Shown: positions 12,330-25,756, counted from the stretch's first letter. The stretch is DNA of 64,000 nt from Pomphorhynchus laevis (GCA_012934845.2 WNNJ02001234.1:1-64000), one strand, 5' to 3'. Translations and numbers: made by a program. Notes: generated by a model not told the origin, from the sequence alone.

Positions 12330-12860
12330 TTCATTTGTATTGAGAAAGTATGTATTATGAACATTAAATTAAAACTTCAATTAAAACTACTATTAATTTA
12401 TATCGTAAAGATGACATATTTAAATTTACAAGAAACATAGTTTTGCATGAGCATTCATGCATACCATATAATATAAAATATAATACATTAAATAATGAAA
12501 TTTTAAGAATTGCAACAATATGTAATGATATTGGCTTTCTTCAAAATCATTTAAATAATTTAATAGATACATATTTTAAACTAGGTTACTATAAAAATAA
12601 CATCAAGCAGAAAATAGTAAAATATATAAATCAACACAATAATATAAAGAATAAATTTAAACTCTTAAGTGGCAAATTTTTATGGATGGATAATAAATAA
12701 TATACTTTGCATTAGAATAAGATACTAGATAGTTATTTCAGAGGAAATACATCATTAGCATGTATTTGGCCCCGCTGCTATGTTGGGTAGAGGAGTTAGG
12801 GGCCGAAACCTGATAGCATAGCAGTTCCTCCTGATAACCTCTAATTCTTATTATGATACA
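12330..12860 (+). mobile_element. Penelope-like element, 3' coding and terminal fragment
   Basis: An 85-codon frame (12443-12700) starts [20 protein letters not shown] and continues [20 protein letters not shown]. This matches the region after the RT thumb in Penelope-type proteins and recurs in at least six places in this window. Upstream, 12330-12440 encodes the preceding NIKL...[10 protein letters not shown] part in broken form. Downstream, 12745-12860 holds the element's terminal signature: GGCCCC...GGGGCC and CTGCTATG...CATAGCAG inverted pairs around a GGCCGAAACCTGAT box. A truncated, inactive copy. Confidence 0.85.
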
Positions 12861-13492
12861 ACGTCTGTTATTAGTCAATTCATAGAAATGACGTTTATTT
12901 TAAATTTCAATTTTTAATTTTAACTTGATTTAAACTATAGAAAATCTAAAAACAATTATAAATTCTATAATTTAATTATTAAATTTTGATTTAGCATTAT
13001 TATGTTTTGTTTATTTTATAATTATATTAAATACGTAGACTCAGTTAGGTGATTTGATTTTCTAATGAAGAATGTGATTTATTTGTTTTGTCTCTCATCG
13101 CGCAAAGATCGTTAATTATACAAAATTGAGTCATTTCTATTTGAAAAAATATAAATGTCTTTGTTTCTTTCAACAAAATAATTGTTTTTTAACGAACACG
13201 TAAATATACTGTTATTGCGATTTTAATTAAATCGCAATTTTAATTAGATGATTTGATAAGAATTATCAAATCAAAATAAATCGATTACGATTTATTTTTC
13301 AGATCGGATTGCATATGTCATGTTTCATTAGTGAGCTTCATCGTATTTTACGTAATTTGCTATGCAGTGCTAGCAAATTAAAAAATTAATTTGTAATTTA
13401 AATATTTTATTTCGTGTTTAAATACAACCAATTTCCATAAAGTTTGTTAAATTTGATAATTTCAACTGAAATTACGAAAATAAAAATAAAAA

Positions 13493-13518
13493 TTCAATCC
13501 TGCTGCAGCAGGATTGAA
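13493..13518. repeat. 26-bp perfect palindrome
   Basis: Each half reads TTCAATCCTGCTG, with no spacer. It is much GC-richer than the flanks. Its role is unknown. Confidence 0.9.
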
Positions 13519-13714
13519 ATATATTCAGAGTTTAGAACTACTGAATTTACACTTTGATTTGTCTGATCTCTGATGTATGGCTTTAACAACTTCGATATAT
13601 GAGAGCAGCCTTAAACCAGTAAATATTTACCATCACAATTAACATATTTAGAGTTTGCCACATTGGGCTTTGAATACTATGCAATATTTTTATTTAACAT
13701 ATGCTGCTACTAAC

Positions 13715-13802
13715 ATTTTTAAAACGGACAATCCATATTTTTAAAACGGACAATCCATATTTTTAAAGCGGACAATCCATATTTTTAAAACGGACAATCT
13801 AT
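13715..13802. repeat. Four tandem 22-bp units
   Basis: The unit ATTTTTAAAACGGACAATCC plus AT is repeated four times, with one A-to-G change in unit three and one C-to-T change in unit four. A young minisatellite in gene-free DNA. Confidence 0.92.
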
Positions 13803-14613
13803 AGTTGCTTCACTCGCTTAATCAATATTAATCTCGATTGAAATTTTTTGGTTGACTAAATGACACACGAATTGTATTTCAACTGTATTTTATAAAATAT
13901 AGATGAAATATATTTCATCTATATATTTTTATATTTTATATAAAATATAAAGTAAGAATGGAAGTCACCAGTGTTTTTGTCAGATGTTCAGAAATTTAAA
14001 TATTTTAGTTGAAGTTATTGTTGTAAAATTGATAACATTAAAAGATTTGTTAGATCTACTAAATCATGATTTTTCATTTGCGTTTTTCATAAAAGCTTCA
14101 TAATTGACAAGTCATTACAAATATCCATTCTCTACATCTTCAAATACTAAATCTGATTATCAAACTTCAAATAACATCGTATACATCGTGTCACATTCAA
14201 TTTTTAAAAATAAATTTATGGCCTTCATTAAACGTTAATGTTGATATTTGGTCAGCAACAACAAGGCTCATAGTTGTATGAATATAAAAACTGTGTAAAT
14301 TAGATGCACTATAATAATTGATTTGCTAAATAGTAATAAATAATTTTATCTTTATATTGGTATTCTATATCGATAAAGTGAGATCAGATCCCACCAGCTG
14401 ACACCAACGCGTCACTTTACTGTCTTTCACACACCTGAAGGCTAGATACACTCACTCGTACTGGATATATACCATCACAATAATAATGGCTTATTTTATT
14501 AAATCATTATCACGTTTACATCGCTTGCATTATGAATTCATTATGCTGAAATCCACGAGCCTTTAGAAATTTATGTTACCAGTAACGGAGTAAAAATTAT
14601 TAGAATTCGAAAA

Positions 14614-15455
14614 ATGCGCAGTGAAGTAACAATCAGTGGATCCAAGAATGAAATGCAAGCAAATTTGGATAGTTTTGTGGAAGAATCTCATGTATCACCT
14701 ACTTTTTCTACGAACGAGGGAATAGATTTGTTAACCCACACTATGAATGATGGTATTGGAGAACTTCCCCCTATTCCCAAACTAAAAAATCTGATAATTA
14801 TCAAACATTCTGCGCATCAAGTGCGCCATAACTTATTCAATCTATTTCTGAGAAAATACACTGAAAAATTCAACAACAGAATCTTGTTTAATTCAGTAAA
14901 ATATTTCGAAACGGAAATAACAATTTCATTCGTACCTAATTACCTTGCCAAGGATTACGAGGAATTCTTCAAAAGGGATCTCTCGCACTTAGTAGGATCT
15001 CTACAATACAAGCCAATTTTGGCTTCGCTTAAAATTAATAATCTTCCTTCTACACCTTGAAGAAAAATATATCGATTCTTTAAAACAATGTTATAATATC
15101 TCTAACTTCAGGACGGTAAGTGGGATGAATGACTTTCTCCTCCCGAGTGCCTTCGTCACAGCCCTCTTGATATGATACGCTAACTAAATCTGCCTGTAAA
15201 CCCTTTTTGGGGCACAATTTGAAGTTTACTCTACGAAGTTCAGACGACATGACTTTTCCCCACTGCAACACTTGCCACCGATGGGGCTATTGGGGCTCCG
15301 GGTGTGGTAAGGCCAGTTCTTGTGGGTTTTGCGGCTTGTCCAGCTGTTCTCATGTCGGTAGGAAGTGCTTCGACCCACCAAAGTGCTCCAACTGCGTTGA
15401 AGCACACCCGGCATGGTCAAGAAAATGTATCGAATTTAAAAACTACAGATCCTGA
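14614..15455 (+). pseudogene. LINE family B ORF1 (nucleic-acid-binding, CCHC knuckles), frameshifted
   Basis: The first part (14614-15060, 148 codons) is a gag-like leader with an IIIKHSAHQVRHNLFNLFL segment. After a frame break, 15207-15455 encodes Cys/His-rich sequence (CNTCHRWGYWGSGC, CGFCGLSSCSH, CSNCVEAHPAWSRKC). These are the successive zinc knuckles typical of ORF1 proteins of jockey/R1-group LINEs, which bind the element RNA. Roughly 150 bp between the two parts lacks an open frame, so the protein cannot be made intact. It lies directly upstream of, and on the same strand as, the endonuclease-RT remnant. Confidence 0.75.
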
Positions 15456-15830
15456 CACCTCTCCTCCAACCTAAAAAGATTGAACCTGCTAGCTTTAGAG
15501 CAGCAGCTGGTAGAATGAACGATAGCGATATTTTACAGCTTATCAACGCTACCAGACGATATAATTTTCAGCAATTGAAGTTGCTGTTCAAGAAACATGG
15601 TGCATCGTTCTAAAAAGATCAAAAAAGAGGAGCTTCTGCTCCGAAAGTATAACCGGTCAAGATAGGAAACCTTATTAAGTCTAAGATTGGAGAAGTTGCG
15701 GAATATTGGGAAATGAAAACAATGCCAGTGAGCAAGTGTCTTCCCTAGTTGGGAATGTGGTGGAAAGAGCGACCTTTCCGCGCCTAGCCCCGTCTAGGTT
15801 AAGGCAATCCCATCCAGCTAATCTAACGCA

Positions 15831-18290
15831 ATGCAGAGTACTCGTGAGCCTTTTTCACTGAATATTCTTCAGTGGAATTCGGGAGGTGCTTCTGCCCTTA
15901 GACTTCTATTCGGTAAAGATGCAGATGTTATAGTCCTTCAGGAGACGCGGTATATTCGTCTCCCCCGGGACATCACTCGACTCATCCCTAAGCACATGTG
16001 TTCCCACTATACTCCGTACATAACGCCGCCTCACTCCTCTTCATCTCAAGGTCTTCTAACCTAATTGAAATGCTCTCTAAGATCGTCCATCCTGCTAAAC
16101 TTCTCTTGTCCAGCCCTGTCGTGCTTAGTTATATCGCTCTGTAAGAACGGTAAACGCTTCAGTCTAGTCAATATCTGCATCCGTCCAGGTGAGATTCACA
16201 AGAACCGTGACCTACTAGATAGGATTTTATACAGTGGCTAGGACATGGTACTTGGTGATTTCAACGACAGAACTGGTCGTTGGCTTAATGCAGGCACTCC
16301 ATAGAGCCAGGAACGACTATCTTATTCATAAACCACCGTATCTTATTTTTCATTGCACATCAACGAACTCTCTCTTCGACATACTTTTGCTTCATAAGAG
16401 GTGGTGGTTGAAACCTCTCTCCACGAAGCAGTCGCGCCAACATCTGACCACCTCTCATGACCTAATTCGTTGGCGGATTTAAGAGGATACGTTGCTTCGT
16501 AGGAGATTCTACTTTGACCCCATCAGAGTGGCTTTCTTTCAGGCAGCTATCCAACGCTTCTCCCGAATTGGGAATGAGAGTCTAATCGAATTTAATTGCT
16601 CCCTCTCTTCGCAAGCTACCGCGTTGCCCTCGACTACCTGTAAAGGTCGTATTTATAGTCCCACTCCGACAAAACTCTTCCTTAGCTTATATGCTGTGTC
16701 TCCCCAATCTCTCTGTTTCTGCCAGACAGGCTCTCTCGAATGAATATTGGAGCACTAGGTATAGGTTCCAACTGGGTAAGGATAGGGCAAGCATTGCTTC
16801 GCTTAATCCAGCTATCTTCCTTTTGGAAGATATTCAAGAAGGAGAAATTTGTCTGTTGGAAAGATAGAGCATTGGGTTGGATTAGTAGTAAAGGTCTTGA
16901 TATAGTTTTAGAGGAGTTGCTATCCCTACATAATTATGGATCCACTCAATCTCTTCAGCCAATCCCGCCTTGGGGGACTTCAGAGTAGGAACCTATCTAT
17001 CACAGATATCCTTAACTTCTGGAGGCTACTCCTGGTCACCTCCAAATCCGTCGCTCCACTTTCTTCTCGGGTCTGTCAGCTTTTGACAGCCGAACAAAGA
17101 AGAAAAGTGGCCGTCACAATTCTATTATATCCCCTTCCGATGTGGCCGGCATCAACATTAGTCGTAGAATTTTTATACCTAAAAAATCTGGTCTCTTGTC
17201 CTAAAGACCTGCGGCCCATTTCGATACACAACTCCCTCATCTCCATTTACGAAAAAGCGCTTGCGCGTAAAATCCACGACAATCTATGTAGGCGTAATTT
17301 AATCCCACCAGGTTTTAATGGGTTTGTTAAAAGTCGCTCGGTCCATTCAGCAATTGGTGAGGTGCAGCATTTCTGTTGGGATAACATCCATCATTTCGTT
17401 GTGGCTGTTTTCCTTGACTTTTCTGCTGCATTTGACCGTATCTCCATACCCTTCGTTATCTCCTCTCTTAGGTCTCTCGGGTTGCCTGCGAGAATTGTAA
17501 ACAGGGTGGAGATTTTGTTGTACACCAAGCGATTCTTCAATGAAAACGACCTTTATGCGCATCAGTTCTACCCTTATACGGTGTGTCTCAAGGCTCCCCT
17601 CTTTCTCCAATCTTATTTCTTGCTGCCTCCATTGTACTCTATAGAAAATTTAGACGCGATCTACATCTAGTGGTATACGCTGATGATACCACATCCCTGT
17701 TTTCTGGACGTAGGTGCAAAGATGTAGTCTCGGACATCAGCCGTGTTTTTAAGATTAAAAGATCAGCTCCCCGCTTCCAATCTTATTCTAAACTCCAGCA
17801 AATCGCAGGTGGTTGTTTTTCATGGTACCCCTGCTGCCAAAAAGAAACTTAAGATATTAGCACTCTCTGCACTCCTCCATTTAGAAACCTCATCCAATCC
17901 CTATCTTTTCGAATCGAGTAAAATACCTGGGGTTCACCGTTACAGTGAACTGGTCGGCAAAAGCTGACCTGGATAGACTCAAACGTATTCTGAATAGAGC
18001 TAGGTGGGCCTTGAAACAGACTTAACATCTGTCATTATATGGGAAAAACCAAGTGCGCCTTTGGGTTACTTGGGCTATCTCGGGATTAGTCTTCTTTTCT
18101 AGAGGACGTCCCCCGGAGCAAAGGCTAAGGTTTCTCAAGCTCCTTGTCTCTCGTTTACCCAGCATAGTTCGCCTCGATTGGATTCTTCGAAGGGTTAAAG
18201 ACGCCGGGTGGTTCAGTCGGAACGCGGCGTGTTGGATTGGTTGGAAGGCTCAGATCCCATTTGACCTAAGGGCGTGAATTTTGGCGAAGA
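15831..18290 (+). pseudogene. LINE family B ORF2 (endonuclease and reverse transcriptase), broken
   Basis: The reading starts with an apurinic-type endonuclease N-terminus (ILQWNSGGASALRLLF, then ADVIVLQETRY) and moves through several frames to the RT. RT landmarks are LRPISIHNSLISIYEKALA (finger region), GFVKSRSVHSAI, palm motif A FLDFSAAFDRI (about 17420), the GVSQGSPLSP box (about 17580) and motif C VVYADDTTSL (about 17670). Downstream are VVFHGTPAAKKK and a VKYLG-like region. At least six frame changes or stops make it inactive. The motif set and the CCHC ORF1 place it near the jockey/R1 group; I cannot decide the clade by eye. Confidence 0.85.
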
Positions 18291-18559
18291 CTGACAACGA
18301 AATTTTTGTGTGTTCGTTGATCTGACTTGTTATAGTTGTTTTTCTTTTATATGTTAGCCTTGAACCTTGTATTATTTATTTTAAAAGAAACTTTATTATT
18401 ATTAGAATGCGAAATTAACTCACTTGAGCAAAATGTAATAATAATGGTAAGCAAATTTATTGTATTTATGAAAATGCATCTTAAATGTGTATGTAATGGA
18501 ATGTACCTTTTAAACAATATTTCGTTTAGTCTACTCTATCTGGGTAGCTACTACTAATC

Positions 18560-20290
18560 GATGCTAATGTGTTCTTCGTTCTTGAAAACAAATCGGCCGC
18601 CAGGTTTTCGGTTCTTTGTCGATACACTATGTCGTATTGAAAAGACGATAAGTCAAGTCTCCAGCGAGAAATTTTCTCGTTTTTAGTCTTATTATTGTTT
18701 CCTAGAAAACATAAATGCTACTGAACGTTGGTCAGTGATCAACTTAAATGACCGACCTATCAGATAATGCTTCCAGTATTTTAGTGCTTCCACAATAGCA
18801 CACGCTTCCTTTTCGATACTCGCTTGATTCCGAGATGAGAAAGCTAGTGTTTTTAAAAAAATGCTATCGGCCTTTCTTTCTGGTTGAGCACCGCACCAAT
18901 GCTGTGACCTGAAGTCTCTGTTTCGACAGTCAGCGGTTCAGTGAGATCATATGTAGCTAAACTAGACATTGCAATATTTTCCTTTAAATCTTGTATGACT
19001 TTTACTGACGATGAATTCAACGAAAAATCGTTCTTACATATCAGAGGTCGAATCTTTTGTGAACAATTCATGATCCATCTAGAGTAATAAGCAAATAAGC
19101 CCATCATTCTGGCTAGAGCCTTTCTATCTCCTGGAATACCTATCTCAATAAGTGGCTTCATTCGATTTTTATCCGGTGAAATTTTTTTATCTTAAAGTAG
19201 TTGGATCGAAATTTTGATTTATCTTATGAGATAGTCAGGTTCAAACTTTTTGACATGTTCATGAATCTTTGCAAGTTTGTATCATGTTCTTCCGAGTTCC
19301 GTCCGCAAACAATGATGTCTCAGAGATAAGCGTACGTTTCTTTCAAGTCGTTGTCACGTATTAGTTTGCGCATGTCACGTTGAAAGAGAGGTCCAGTATT
19401 AGTTACACCAAATGGCATACGCGTAAATTGGTATAGTTCATGTTCAACCTCGAATGCTGTGTAAATTCGATCTTCGAACTTAATATAGACTTGATAATAT
19501 GCTTGAGATAGGTCAACGTATGATAATAGTTTGTTCATACTTATTTCGCTGATCATATCCGTTATATTTAGTAATGGAAAGGCATCAAGTTGGGTTTCGC
19601 GATTAATGGGCAATGAATAATCGACTACCACACGAGTCTTCTTGTTTTGCCCTCTCACAACTTAGACTTGTGTCTCCACAGAGAAACACCGCTCTATTAT
19701 CCCTTCGCGGAGTAATCGTATGATTTCCTCGCGAATAAAGTCTCAGTCGAAGGATAAATATCGTCTTGATTTTATAGCAATTGGTTTACAATAAGTATCG
19801 AGATTTTTGAACAGTTCAACAGGTTCAATCAAAATTTTTGACATCGGTGATACTGCTGAAACTGTAATTCCCGGTTGTGGTCCGCCAAATTTCCAATTCA
19901 CAAACACATGATATTGAAATAATAATTGACCAAGAATGACGGGATCACATAAGCACGACATTACAAAGAATTGCATTGAAGGATAATGACGCGACTGATA
20001 TTCAACTGGAAAGAAACAACACCGCTGAGTTATGTGTTTACGTGAAGTTAAAGTAAATTGAACTATCTCATTACAGCTCTGCGTGCCCAATCGTGGTTTG
20101 TTGACAAGCTTCTCACCGATAAAATTTTCGCTGCTTCCGGTATCAAACAGAGCATCAACATGTATTCCATTGATGGTAATAATAGTTGTCCTTTTAGACG
20201 ATTTACTTATTGCTGTTGCAAGGTATAGATCTGCCGAATAATTTTTAGATTTAATGACTTCGCCGAATTACACATCTTTACGAAATACCC
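18560..20290 (-). pseudogene. Gypsy-type LTR retrotransposon pol remnant
   Basis: The minus strand reads, from high to low coordinates: an aspartic protease with the active-site motif DTGSSENFIGEKLV (about 20150-20100); about 350 bp downstream an RT core with VVVDYSLPIN, DLSQAYYQV and FTRMPFGVTNTGPLFQR (19658-19320); the RT connection/RNase H start (ALARMMGLFAYYSRWI, then SGHSIGAVL; 19161-18853); and a broken RNase H end (ENLAADLFSR, about 18600). This order (PR-RT-RH) is that of Gypsy/Ty3 elements. The catalytic YxDD box is hit by a TGA, and other frame breaks separate the pieces. No integrase or LTRs were found next to it, so it is a truncated fossil. It lies tail to tail with LINE family B. 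Confidence 0.85.
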
Positions 20291-20399
20291 CTTTTTGCAC
20301 ATAAATCAGTGTATATCAATGAACTGTCTCATGTTGTCCAAAACTCGTGTATAATTATGCCGACGATAATGCAATCTGGTTCCCCGTGAATAATTGCTT

Positions 20400-20640
20400 A
20401 GATGCTACTTCTTTACATGATGATTTTAATGTTTTAGACTTTTGTGGGTTCCACTGTCTGTCGTAAATCTTAGTAAGTGTTAGCACATGCATTTAGGTCA
20501 TATTCTATGTCATTTCGAAGCATATGATACTTCTTTACATGATGATGTTGGCCCTGTTCTAGATTAGTGTGAAATTCATGATCTAGTCGTAAATCTTAGT
20601 AAGTGTCAGTACATGTACTTAGGTCTTATTTAACATCAAC
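20400..20640. repeat. Two tandem 120-bp units
   Basis: CTTCTTTACATGATGAT recurs 120 bp apart, and each unit also holds TCGTAAATCTTAGTAAGTGT and a CACATGCA/TACATGTA-TTTAGGTC block. It lies between the Gypsy remnant and LINE C. It may be part of a retroelement untranslated region; function unknown. Confidence 0.7.
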
Positions 20641-21089
20641 ATACATATAATTTAAAATCGTTTATGATCAAGACGGTTAAGTAGGTTCTTGATTTGGGTT
20701 CCTTGTATCTTACTATCGCGAATCCAAAGCTCAATCTAATTAGTCATCGCTAAATATAGGCGTATACCAGTAATGGTTCGACGCTCAGTAGTTAAACTAG
20801 ATCCGATCGGATTTCGTATACTGCTCGTTTCATTCAACAGTTCACAAATGCTCTACGCTTCACAAACTATGTTCCCTGAATTAAACTTTGAACTCCAGTT
20901 TTTAATCAACATTCAGATATTGATCTCACCTATTGAGATCTTTGGATGGTCTTAGTTTCTAAAGGCTCCTTCATCGTGTAGGTCCTGATTGGATTGGACT
21001 GGTTAGCGTTGGCAGTGCCAAACCACCCACTTCATCCAAAAAGTAGTGTGAAACCTAGGCGTTGCTGTACAACTATTATTGATCGAATT

Positions 21090-22450
21090 GTGTCGATATG
21101 GAATGACTTGCTGCCGATAGAGTATGCAGCCAGTCACTTAGGACTTTCAAATTATGGGTAAAAAGACGCTTGATAACTTGTTATTTAATAACTTATATTA
21201 TAACTTATAATAACTTGTTATGCTTTTCTCTTTTTTAATGTTGTGATGCACCACACAGGAAGATATGCCTACATTATACTCTAAACTCGAATGCTTGCTT
21301 TTTACTCGAATGCGCGTAGTATTCCTTCTAAAATTTACGAATTAAGAGTTCGTGTCCAAGTGCGGAATCCTTTGTTGGTTGCAATAACAGAGTCGTGGTT
21401 AAAACCTGATGTTATTTATGGTGAGATCGAGTTACCTAATTACTTTTGTTATCGGGCTGACAGGTGCAATAGAAAGGAAGGTGGAGTAATACTGTATGCT
21501 CACTTTAGCGCAATAGTTACACTGCTCTACGTAAAAATTGATTTTTCGTAAAATCTTTATCGGTGAGGGTATCACTCTCAAATTGCCAACCGATTGTCAT
21601 TGGTCTCATTTATCGTAGCCCATACGCTAAGGTCGGTTGCGTTGTCAACAATTTTCATAAGTACGCTACTTCGCACGATGAGTTAGTTTTGGTATATCTA
21701 GATATGCCTCATGTAGATTGGGAAACGTACACACCCAGAGTAAGATGTGATAGCGGTTCATTATAGTTACTCGACTCTATCAAAGTTTTAAGTCTCACTC
21801 AACATGTGAGAGACTTCATTCGTGTTTGTGGGTATCATCGATCTTTGTTAGATATTTGTCTGACATCAAACGTATGTTTTGTAGACCACGTCACTCACCT
21901 TGAGCCTTTAGGATCATAAGGCCACTGTGTCCTATTTGACTCCTACTTCTCGCAAAGCCTTTCAACCCACATATCGTTTCTAAATACTGTTCAGTGTTTC
22001 AAGACGGATTATCAATTGGTCCGTATGTGTATTTCCGGTATATGTTGGTTAAATTCTCCTGTGGTTAATGTTGAAACGGCATTGCAACAATTTGAGGCGA
22101 TACTTTTAGATTTGCTCTTACCCTTCTCGCCTAGGAAAGTTACGAAAGTCCGTTTACATTGTAAACCTTGGTTTGATATGGAACTGTGTCAAGCCTTGAA
22201 AGAAAAACATATCTATTTTAAGAGGTTTAGGGATGGTGAAATTAACAGTGTTTCTTTCATTAAAGTAATAAATTGTTTTACGAATTTAAAACACAATAAA
22301 CGGCGTAGTTTAAAGAAAGGATTGCACACGAGTCTTTTCACAACCCTGATCGCTTGTTCAAATACGCGAACTCAAAACATAGAGCGGGACATGTTCGGCT
22401 TGTATAGAATAGTGACATGCCATCTATGATGATTACGACATCGCTAATGG
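21090..22450 (+). pseudogene. LINE family C (CR1-like), 5' half: endonuclease domain
   Basis: The frames encode an LTR-less retroelement endonuclease: FYSNARSIPSKIYELRVRV, then AITESWLKPDV, NYFCYRADRCNRKEGGVILY and GLIYRSPYAK, followed by a broken DxxHVDW-type segment and SLLDICLTS. From 22016 comes the linker to the RT (KPWFDMELCQALKEKHIYFKR). The order and motifs are those of CR1/jockey-group ORF2 N-termini. The coding path is disrupted by several stops and then interrupted by a nested LINE A copy. The reverse-transcriptase half resumes at about 25757. Confidence 0.8.
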
Positions 22451-22639
22451 AAAAATTCTTGATTTTAAAAAATTGACGTAGAAAAATTATTTTAACTACT
22501 TAGAATTTTTCTTGTCAGTTTCAGATTTATCCTGTCAGTTCCAATCGCCACGCTCGCGGATTGAGCTTAATCTCTCGATAAGCTCAGATAGCTCGTCTCA
22601 CTACGCTCGCCGATCAGTTGTAGTATCAAATCTAACAGC

Positions 22640-25600
22640 TTTAAAACACAAGGACGTTAATCGGAGGACGTAAGAAAACAGCTACTACCGATACCAACTA
22701 TTCACAACTGCAAGTACAGTGCTTGAACCACGACTGCAGCGTCTAGACAATAATCGCCTGCGACAAAAATAAGTCTAAAGAAGACTTCCTATGTGGTTTT
22801 TGTGCCAACAAACTAATCCGCAACCTCTCAAATAAGCACTTATCAACATCCAACACGTTCACACAAACTACCCCTGTCGTTTCTAATCTCCTTTCTCCAG
22901 CTATCGACCCTGCCACCATATACACTTTCTATCCCATGTCATCTTCACTCCCACTCCTTCCTGTCTCGTTTCTCAATAACCTACATCCATCAATCAAAAT
23001 CACCTCCACCAACCTCAACGATCCTTCCACTCATAACCTTTCCTTACATCGCTTGCCACACTTTTTTTACCATTATCCTCTATGTCTCCCGTCGTCAAAC
23101 CAACTCCTTCCAAATCCTCAACTACCAGATCTCCTATCGTGATCTCACCCACTCACGTCACTCGTCCTCATTTACGAAAACGCTTTCCTTCTCGCGATCG
23201 TTGCGTCATCGTAACTAATATCACTCCATCCACCTCCTTATCTTCACAAGCACGTTTCAACCACAATGTTTCCGCCTTTAGATATATCCGCTCGTCTCTT
23301 GTTTCTACAGATAAACCATCTTTTTTCAAGGACATCTCTCATGTCGCATTCATCCGCCTATACGAATCTTTTCAATCTACTCCTTCTAAGCCCTCTCTCC
23401 TGAAAATTGCTTTCAAGCATTACTCTCACGCATCCTCTGTCCTCTCCAACAATTTAAACTTATGTCATCTTCAACCACTCGAATTTTCCCCGATCGCACC
23501 CCTTTTCAAATCGCTCAACTCACTTCTGTCCGCATCGAAAAACGCCAACAAAAACGGCAAAACATCTCTCTCCATCCGAAACAGATAGAAATTTTCAAGT
23601 TGTCCACACCCGCCACAAAATTCGATGGCACTCCATCTCCCCTATGTGTATTCTCCGCTAGACCCTTTCAACAACACACACGGTTTCCGCCTCGGCCTCC
23701 TCAACACTAGATCTATTCTCAATAAATCTGATCTTATCCTCAACCTATTCATCAAGCAATCCATCGCTCTCTTCTGACTCAACGAATCCTGGCATTCAGA
23801 TTCCGCCGACTTCTCAATTAGCCGTCTGCTCTTTGCCGGTTACTCACTAGTCAAATCCGCCCGGACCTCACATCATCCCCTTCTAAATTCTCTAATCATG
23901 GCAGCATTGTCGCATTCGCCCGTCACCCCGCGTCTCTTCGCAAAATCACTCCTCCTTTCAGTCCTTGCTCTTTTGAATTGCTCACATGTCGTTCTTCAAG
24001 CCCGATCATTCTGGATCTCGCCATTGTATACTGACATGGTACATCGGCTCTAACATCCTAATTTTTTACCGAACTCGCTGACCTCTTTTTTCGTTGTTCT
24101 TTGTCAAAATCTTCCTTGACCGACCCTCTTCTAACGATTCCATCTGGTTATCAACACTCTATCCAACTACAATTACAAACTCATCTCCACTGCCCCCACA
24201 CATATCTTTAGCGAGGGCACTCGACATCATCGCTGTCCCCGATCGTTTTGATGCCTATACATCACTGTCCATATCAGATCCTGGTCTATTCGATCACTTT
24301 CTCGTCACCCTTGATCTCACTTCCAACAACTACCCGCTTCACACAACTACCATCCTACGTCGCCCTTGGAGAAATCTTGACCTCACCCTTCTTTGCTCTG
24401 CCTTACTCAAATCGTCTCTTTCCTATCCCACAATAACATATTCCTCTCCTCACGATCTCGCCTTTTTCGACTCTGAATTCACATTCACTCTAGATCTTCT
24501 CTTGTCTTTTAAGTCTCACCCTCACCGTCGCTTGCACAGTGCCTCATGTTTTGACATCTAATGCCTATTCTCAAAACGTCGACTCCGTCCGTGATTCCTA
24601 TCTTGCTCTTCACCGGTCTCACCTTCACTTACTACGTACCAAATGCAACTCATTGGAGCATAAAATCTGCACTTTATTAAACTCCAAGTCTCTCTGGCAT
24701 TCTTTTTACTCAATCCTTACTCGCTTCTCTTCGTATTGCAACATCAATACCCATGATTATTCGTCATTTTTTCAGGCCAAAGTATCCACGTTGCTCTCTC
24801 TCAAACCCCGTCTCCATTCCATCTCATTGCTACTCGCCTCGCATTATCCTCCTGGATCTCTTTCATATTCTCCCTGTCTAACCTGCCGAAGTCTCATCTG
24901 TCCTTCATGTCCTTGCCCAACAAAACCTCACTTGCCGATCCCTTGCCCACTCCCATTCTTAAATCCATATGTTCATCGATATCTCCTTTCTTACCACCTT
25001 GTTTATCTCGTTCATCCGCAGTCGTATCTTCCATTCACAATGAAAATCCGCCATCGTTCGCCCCCTCCTTAAGAAACAATTGCTCGACCCCTCCCTTCCT
25101 TCAAGCTATCGCCCCATTTCACTCCTTCCTACTCTTTCCAAGCTCTTAGAACGCCTCATCTTAATACAGATCAGCGTTTATTTCTTTACATCTAACCTGT
25201 ACCCTCCTTTCAAAGCCGCTTTCCGCTCTAATCACTCCACAGAAATCACATGCATGAAAGTTTACAACAACCTACTAATTTCTCGTGACAAGTCTATATA
25301 TAGTGTTCCCCGCCGTTCGAGTGTTCTTACGTCTTCGTCGCTTTGACCACACATCCACATATCTTCCACAACTCTCCTGGCCTCTCAATTACATCCGCAT
25401 ACAACTCCGCCTTCTCGTAACTTTTCGTCTCATCGCTGTCGGTTTCCCAATCGTTCATCAACCTCTCTTTCTTAAACGATACTCGCTCCATCTCTCTATC
25501 ACTGCGTTCCCGTAATTCCATATTACTCTACTTTCCCAATTACTCTAACAACTACGGTATCCGATCCTTCCTCGTCGCCGCCCCACTCGCCTAGAATCAA

Positions 25601-25756
25601 CTCCCTCTCGACGTCTGCCGCGCTCCCTCTTTTATCACATTCAAACACCTCCTCCGTTCACACCTTCTCGACACATGATTTACATTTTTGTTTTGTTGTA
25701 GTCATGTAAGCGTGCGCTTGCACGCATTTTCCACGTAAAAATAAATCTTTTTCGTG
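22640..25756 (+). mobile_element. LINE family A copy 3, nested inside LINE C
   Basis: The 5' part (about 22685-22900) matches the reverse complement of 49300-49430 (GTGCCAACAAACTAAT and neighbours). The ORF1-like region is at 23082-23588 and the endonuclease-like region at 24094-24561 (DAYTSLSISDPGLFDHF). The RT begins at about 24910, with the SYRPISLLPTLSKLLERLI finger motif at about 25105. After a KVYNNLLISRDKS segment the sequence jumps directly to the C-terminal LRRFDHTS block, so the catalytic palm motifs A to C are deleted. The 3' tail carries the conserved hairpin (25710-25725) and ends with AATAAATC and a short T-run. The sense strand is strikingly C/T-rich. Confidence 0.85.

Larger units (their letters stand above)
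12861..14600. other. AT-rich gene-free stretch with small repeats
   Basis: No gene is seen. It contains a 26-bp perfect palindrome and a 22-bp tandem array (listed separately) and, near 13025, a short stretch (ATTATATTAAATACGTAGACTC...) that is the reverse complement of sequence near 2600, marking another dispersed repeat. Confidence 0.6.

Noticed and set aside
17318-17610. Overlapping ORFs on both strands within the LINE B RT
   Set aside because: Alternative frames of the RT palm region; only the frame with FLDFSAAFD matches a protein family.
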